Shown one piece after another: positions 59,717 through 64,000 of a DNA stretch of 64,000 nucleotides. Numbering within the stretch: position 1 is the first letter of the stretch; each line of letters opens with the position of its first letter. The translations under genes were made by a program, and so were the position numbers. The notes below the pieces were generated by a model, which made no database searches, was not told the origin of the DNA, and was given only the letters and a program-made list of their open reading frames with translations. This DNA comes from Ailurus styani (lineage: Eukaryota > Chordata > Mammalia > Carnivora > Ailuridae): NCBI GenBank assembly GCA_002007465.1, contig LNAC01000862.1, forward strand, positions 124,001-188,000, written 5' to 3'.

Positions 59717-59912
59717 GGGTGCCTGGGTGGCTCAGTCAGTTTAGTGCCTGCCTTTAGCTCAGATCATGATCCCAGGGTCCTGGGATCCAGCCCCACATCT
59801 GGCTCCCTGCTCAGCAGGGAGTCTGCTTCTCCCTCTGCCTGCTACTTCCCCTGCTTGTGCGCACTCTCTCTCTCTCTTTCAAATAAATAAATCTTTCAAA
59901 AAATAAAAAGAC
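59717..59912 (+). mobile_element. SINEC: CAN-SINE, older copy
   Basis: Exact target-site duplication AAACTGGTAATCA at 59704-59716 and 59913-59925. Confidence 0.97.
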
Positions 59913-59925
59913 AAACTGGTAATCA

Positions 59926-60725
59926 TTTTGTCCTTACTATACAGTACTCATACTGTGGGTAGTATATCCAGAAATAGAACAGACAATAAAGACTCTTTGC
60001 CCAGTGCTTTCTAACAAGACATATTCTGCCTGGATGTGAGAGCTTTACGTGATATATACAGTCATGCTGTTCTATTTCCAGAAACATCAATCAAGTAAAT
60101 ATTGTTTTATTATATCCAGTAGGTTGTACAGTCATCAATTGGTATCAAGGATAAACCAATCGAAATTAGATAAGATGTTAAATTTAAAAGATTAACCAAG
60201 AAAGGTATCATTCCAGTAATGACTCCTAAAAAAAGAAATGAGAAAATGGTGAAGGGAAAACATTTCAAAAGGTTCTTCATTTAGTTGTGAATTTGAGAAA
60301 AGCATAGCTGATGAAGATGGCCTCCTCATCTTGGTCCCCAAGTCTGTCGTTTTTATCTTAGCAATAAGTCATATCTTTTCCCTAGTTTATATTACAAACC
60401 AGAGAGTCTACATCTTTTTTGTTAGGACATAAAATTTCTACATCTTTTTTTTTCTTAATTATCCAATAATCTATATCCACATGATAACCAACTCAATTCA
60501 AGCCACCATCATCCTGCACCCAAATAATGACATGTTCTCAAAAATGTCATTTTTGCAACAAAATTATTCCTTCTAGTTACTTCTCTATTAACACTATTCT
60601 TATTCTAAGTTGAAAATATTGATTCATAACAATTCAGTATATTTCTGAGCTAAATACACTGCCTTTGATATTTTAGAACACTTTGTAAGGCCTTTTAATG
60701 ACACAGTCCTTAAGTGTCAAGAACT
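59926..60725. other. unassigned non-coding stretch
   Basis: No gene or named repeat is visible. Confidence 0.5.
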
Positions 60726-60729
60726 CCTA

Positions 60730-61175
60730 TATAGTATTCCTTGCCATTCTCAAGGCCTTTACATACCAGCCTTCCACAGTAACTTAACAACTCTTTGAAT
60801 GTTCTGTTGTTCACCTTGTCTATTTGCTCTATTTGTAAGTGTCCCTACCAATAAATTGGTAGACTTCCCTCATCATTCTTATTAAACTAATTCCTACTCT
60901 TACTAATCTTTCAATTGATAATAATTCTCCAAAAAGCATCTTGAAAGATGACCAGACTTAAGGCTTTGGGCATATCCTTTACTTACCCAAAGAAACTTTT
61001 CTAATATACACTTTTGTGATTGTAGTTTCTCACTAAACTGTTGGTTCCACTAAATTTTGAGTCATTTGAAAGTAGAAATTGTGTTTATTTCATCTTGGAC
61101 TAACAGCAGGTACAGACATGTGGCATAAAGTAGGTGTGAAATAAGTATATGTTGAATAAATAGGCAGATGAAGAA
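60730..61175 (+). repeat. L2 (ancient LINE) 3' region
   Basis: TTCTCAAGGCCTTTACATACC, a TGAGTCATTTGAAAGTAG segment matching the L2 CTAGAATGTAAGCTCC block, ACAGACATGTGGCATAAAG, TAGGTGTGAAATAAGTATA and TGTTGAATAAATAG. The closing series is characteristic of L2. Confidence 0.7.
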
Positions 61176-64000
61176 ATTGGGCAAATTCTCAACATTTTTC
61201 TTTATTTATAGAAAAGAAACATTAACAGTTCCATACACTGCTGCTGAGATCAATCCTACCAAGGAAACAACACAATTTCTTAAACAGGATCAAATGAGCT
61301 TTGCATTTGGAACGTTTTGAAGGATTTTCATTGTTATTTTTTCAGCTGTGATATCTACTGTAGTACCAGCTGAAAATGTTAAAGTGGTTCTGTAAATGAA
61401 TCTGAAATTTGCAGTTTTGGTTGGAAATGACATATTTCATTTTTTCAAGGTATTATAGCCAGGCAATAATTGCTCACAGTACTAGTCTTCCATAATACAT
61501 TGACATCTTGCTGTGGATTACTCATTTCACTAAATGACACAGTGTTCCCACTGTCAGCTCACAGTGTTTACACAACAGATGTACCTCAACAACTTAAAAT
61601 TATCTTACCTAGCAAAGGACATTTTATATTGGAGTTTATATAACAGTTCTGAAGATAACTTCTAACTTTGCTTATTTAATTAGGCAAATAAAATATATTC
61701 AGAATTGAATATATTCAAGGGGCTCTGAGTTTCCTTCCAACCTTGAGATTTTTCTTTAGTAAATACTATACATATGAACAGATTTACTACAAGGGCCCTG
61801 AAAACCTCATCAGTTTTAGCTCCAGCACATGAATAGATAAGTTTGAAAATATTTTCTATCTGCTTCTTCCTCGAACTACCAACAAACCTATATGTGAAAG
61901 CCAAAGAATATTTGTGCCTAGGAGTAAACAGAAGGTATCTTATGATGCTTTCTGTACTTTGAGCATTTGATTTTCTAGTAGATACTTAGTGACCTAGTAT
62001 TAACAGATTGTAAGATCTTATTATACAGCCTTTCTTTCTCTTTCCTTTTCCTAATTAATTTTTTTTGCATTTGTAGATCTGTTGTAGAGTTGAAAGAGAA
62101 ATAATAAGCATGAACTACAAATTCCATCATTAGTGAAGAATATAAGTCTAAAGATCCTTAGAGTTATTGAAATTTTTTCTTTATCTTTTTCTGGGTTATT
62201 TTTCTATTTTATCTATTTATTTATAGGATTAACTAATTTAATCATAGCTTGGAAATAATAATTGCAAATAATAATAACTATGTGCATGCTGCTAACTCTC
62301 AAAATTTCTCTAGGTTCTTGGCAGCTTTTTAGATCTTCAGGATTTTCATTTTATATCCAGTTTTTATGCATGTTTTATGCAATTAGCATATTTTATTGTT
62401 CCCAGAGCACCATACAATATGCAATTGCAGTTAGATAGGTATATATCAAATGGTTTTAGAATCTAAGAAGTAAATATGAATACACTTCCTGGGTTAGTTT
62501 AGCACCAATTTAGCAGGCAACTATTTATTTAAAAAGTTTGATATGTATAGAACCCAATGCTTAGAATATTTACACAAATATATAACTTAGAAACAAAGCA
62601 AAGCAAGGTTCATTTTATTAAATTGTATCAACAAAGATTTATGGGATGAACAGAATTGCTGAATCTCTATATGTGTCTCTGGCTTAAATATCAGAGCTAA
62701 AAGTATAATCTCATGTCAAATTATAAGATTATTTTATGTACTAAGGGCTTTTCCAGTATTTAAATCATCACATCAAGCCCCAAGTGATAAATATCCCCTG
62801 CATCATAGTAGTAAAATTAGTTTATTTACAAAATCTTATTGAACTGTAAACTTGGGAGATCAGCAACTTTTTGAAATGTTTCCTGTGTTGAACAACATTC
62901 TGGGTTTACCATCCTCCATGTTATGCTAACTGAAATTCCAGTATGGTCATTCAGTAATCATAATAGTCACAGTGTAGGATGAATGTGTATTTTTGTTTTT
63001 ACAAAAGTTTAAACTCTGCCCCCCCCATCATCCATATCATCGTACCCTTGTGTCTTAGATGCACAATCTGTAATCTTGTGAAAACAACCCGGTCTGACCA
63101 TTCATAGTAGACATTGCTTTTTGTTTGATCTTTCAACCCTAACTTATAACATCTTTGCACTTCTGTCTTTCTGTAATGCTGCCTTAGATTTTGATGTAGC
63201 TGACACCACTCTCAACTGTATGGATAGACCTTGAGTGACCGAGAAATCACCGTAACGCGTCACTCTTACAGGAAATTTACATGAATTGGTTCAGAGTAAA
63301 GCCCAGGATGTATATTCAGAGTTGGGAAAGTAAAACTTTTCCTTTTAAAAGTAAGAATATTTTGATATGATGTTTGAAAGTGTTTCTGGTATTTCTTGGA
63401 AGTCCTCCTAAGGCCAGGTACACACATAGAGAATGGCAGATCTAGGAGGAATTCTCCAGAGAGTCAGAAATTTTTATAATGTGTAACATTTGGGTCCAAT
63501 GGTGTTTAAATTTGGATACACTCCTGAACTTTACTGTTACTTAAACTGATAAATTATGTTTCTTGATTAAGCCTGTTTAATTCCAATTTCTATTACTAAC
63601 AGCAAAATGCTTTAAAAAACTGATATACTATTTTCATTTTTTAATTTTTTTAATGGTATGGTGGTAATCACCATAAAATGAGTTTTCTATATAGGAAGGT
63701 GACTAATCCATGTAACAAAAATAGTAGGAAAACAATAATTAAAGAAAAGAAAAAAAATCATCCTCTGTGAAAGAAGTTTCTTTCATTTTGGCTAAAACGA
63801 AAACTGCATATGGAAAGAGAAAGTAGTTAAGTAACAGGAGACATTGCATTTTTATCATCTCTTGTTAGCATCTTCCCTGTTTATTTTCTGTTTTGCTTTC
63901 AGTTAAAATTGTTGTCACTTCAACTCTGGAATTAACTTGACCTACTTTTAATTATCACTCAGGCACTATAAGTATTCTGATCACATTTGATCATAGGTTT
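61176..64000. other. 2.8-kb repeat-poor non-coding block
   Basis: No gene, no named repeat. It contains a small CpG cluster with a short inverted repeat at 63233-63265. A C(7) run lies near 63021. Confidence 0.45.

Overview
This window is AT-rich nuclear DNA from a carnivoran mammal. The clearest marker is about 28 copies of the tRNA-Lys-derived carnivore SINE (CAN-SINE/SINEC) on both strands. Their consensus and the associated L1 3' ends look like those of a musteloid such as a weasel, marten or otter. The genus is my inference; the order Carnivora is secure. I find no supportable gene, exon, structural RNA gene or CRISPR array. Nearly every open frame longer than 60 codons that I checked is a translated SINE, an L1 ORF2 fragment or a chance frame in AT-rich DNA. 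The window is best read as intergenic desert or the inside of a very long intron.

Layout. 1-5.7 kb is mostly unique sequence with one MIR, one young SINE and one L1 tail. 5.7-9.7 kb holds two old antisense L1M copies, one split by a SINE and an MLT2-type ERVL LTR, plus a small L1 tail. 9.7-14.8 kb holds an old L1 3' end, an MLT1-type LTR, another antisense L1M and a MER5A-like hAT remnant. 14.8-19.7 kb is repeat-poor. 19.7-30 kb is unique sequence peppered with young SINEs, short L1 tails and MIRs. 31-44.4 kb is an L1 pile-up: a twin-primed (internally inverted) L1 with another L1 nested inside it, a tiny twin-primed L1 carrying a probable 3' transduction, a Tigger DNA transposon split by an old SINE, a long old sense L1 with nested SINEs, and a third twin-primed L1. 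44.4-48.2 kb is a SINE cluster. 49-57.5 kb holds further L1s (one more inverted), MLT2/MLT1 remnants and a probable class I ERV solo LTR. 57.9-64 kb is again repeat-poor, with one SINE and one L2.

These features do not form a pathway. They record successive insertions: L2/MIR first, then MER5A, Tigger, MLT and L1M, then carnivore L1, then young CAN-SINEs that sit inside many of the others. The most interesting signals are four inverted L1 copies within about 23 kb, L1 3' transductions with internal and terminal A-tails, repeated growth of microsatellites at one coordinate of the L1 3' region, and a closely related SINE subset with its own diagnostic bases. I found no undescribed gene system.
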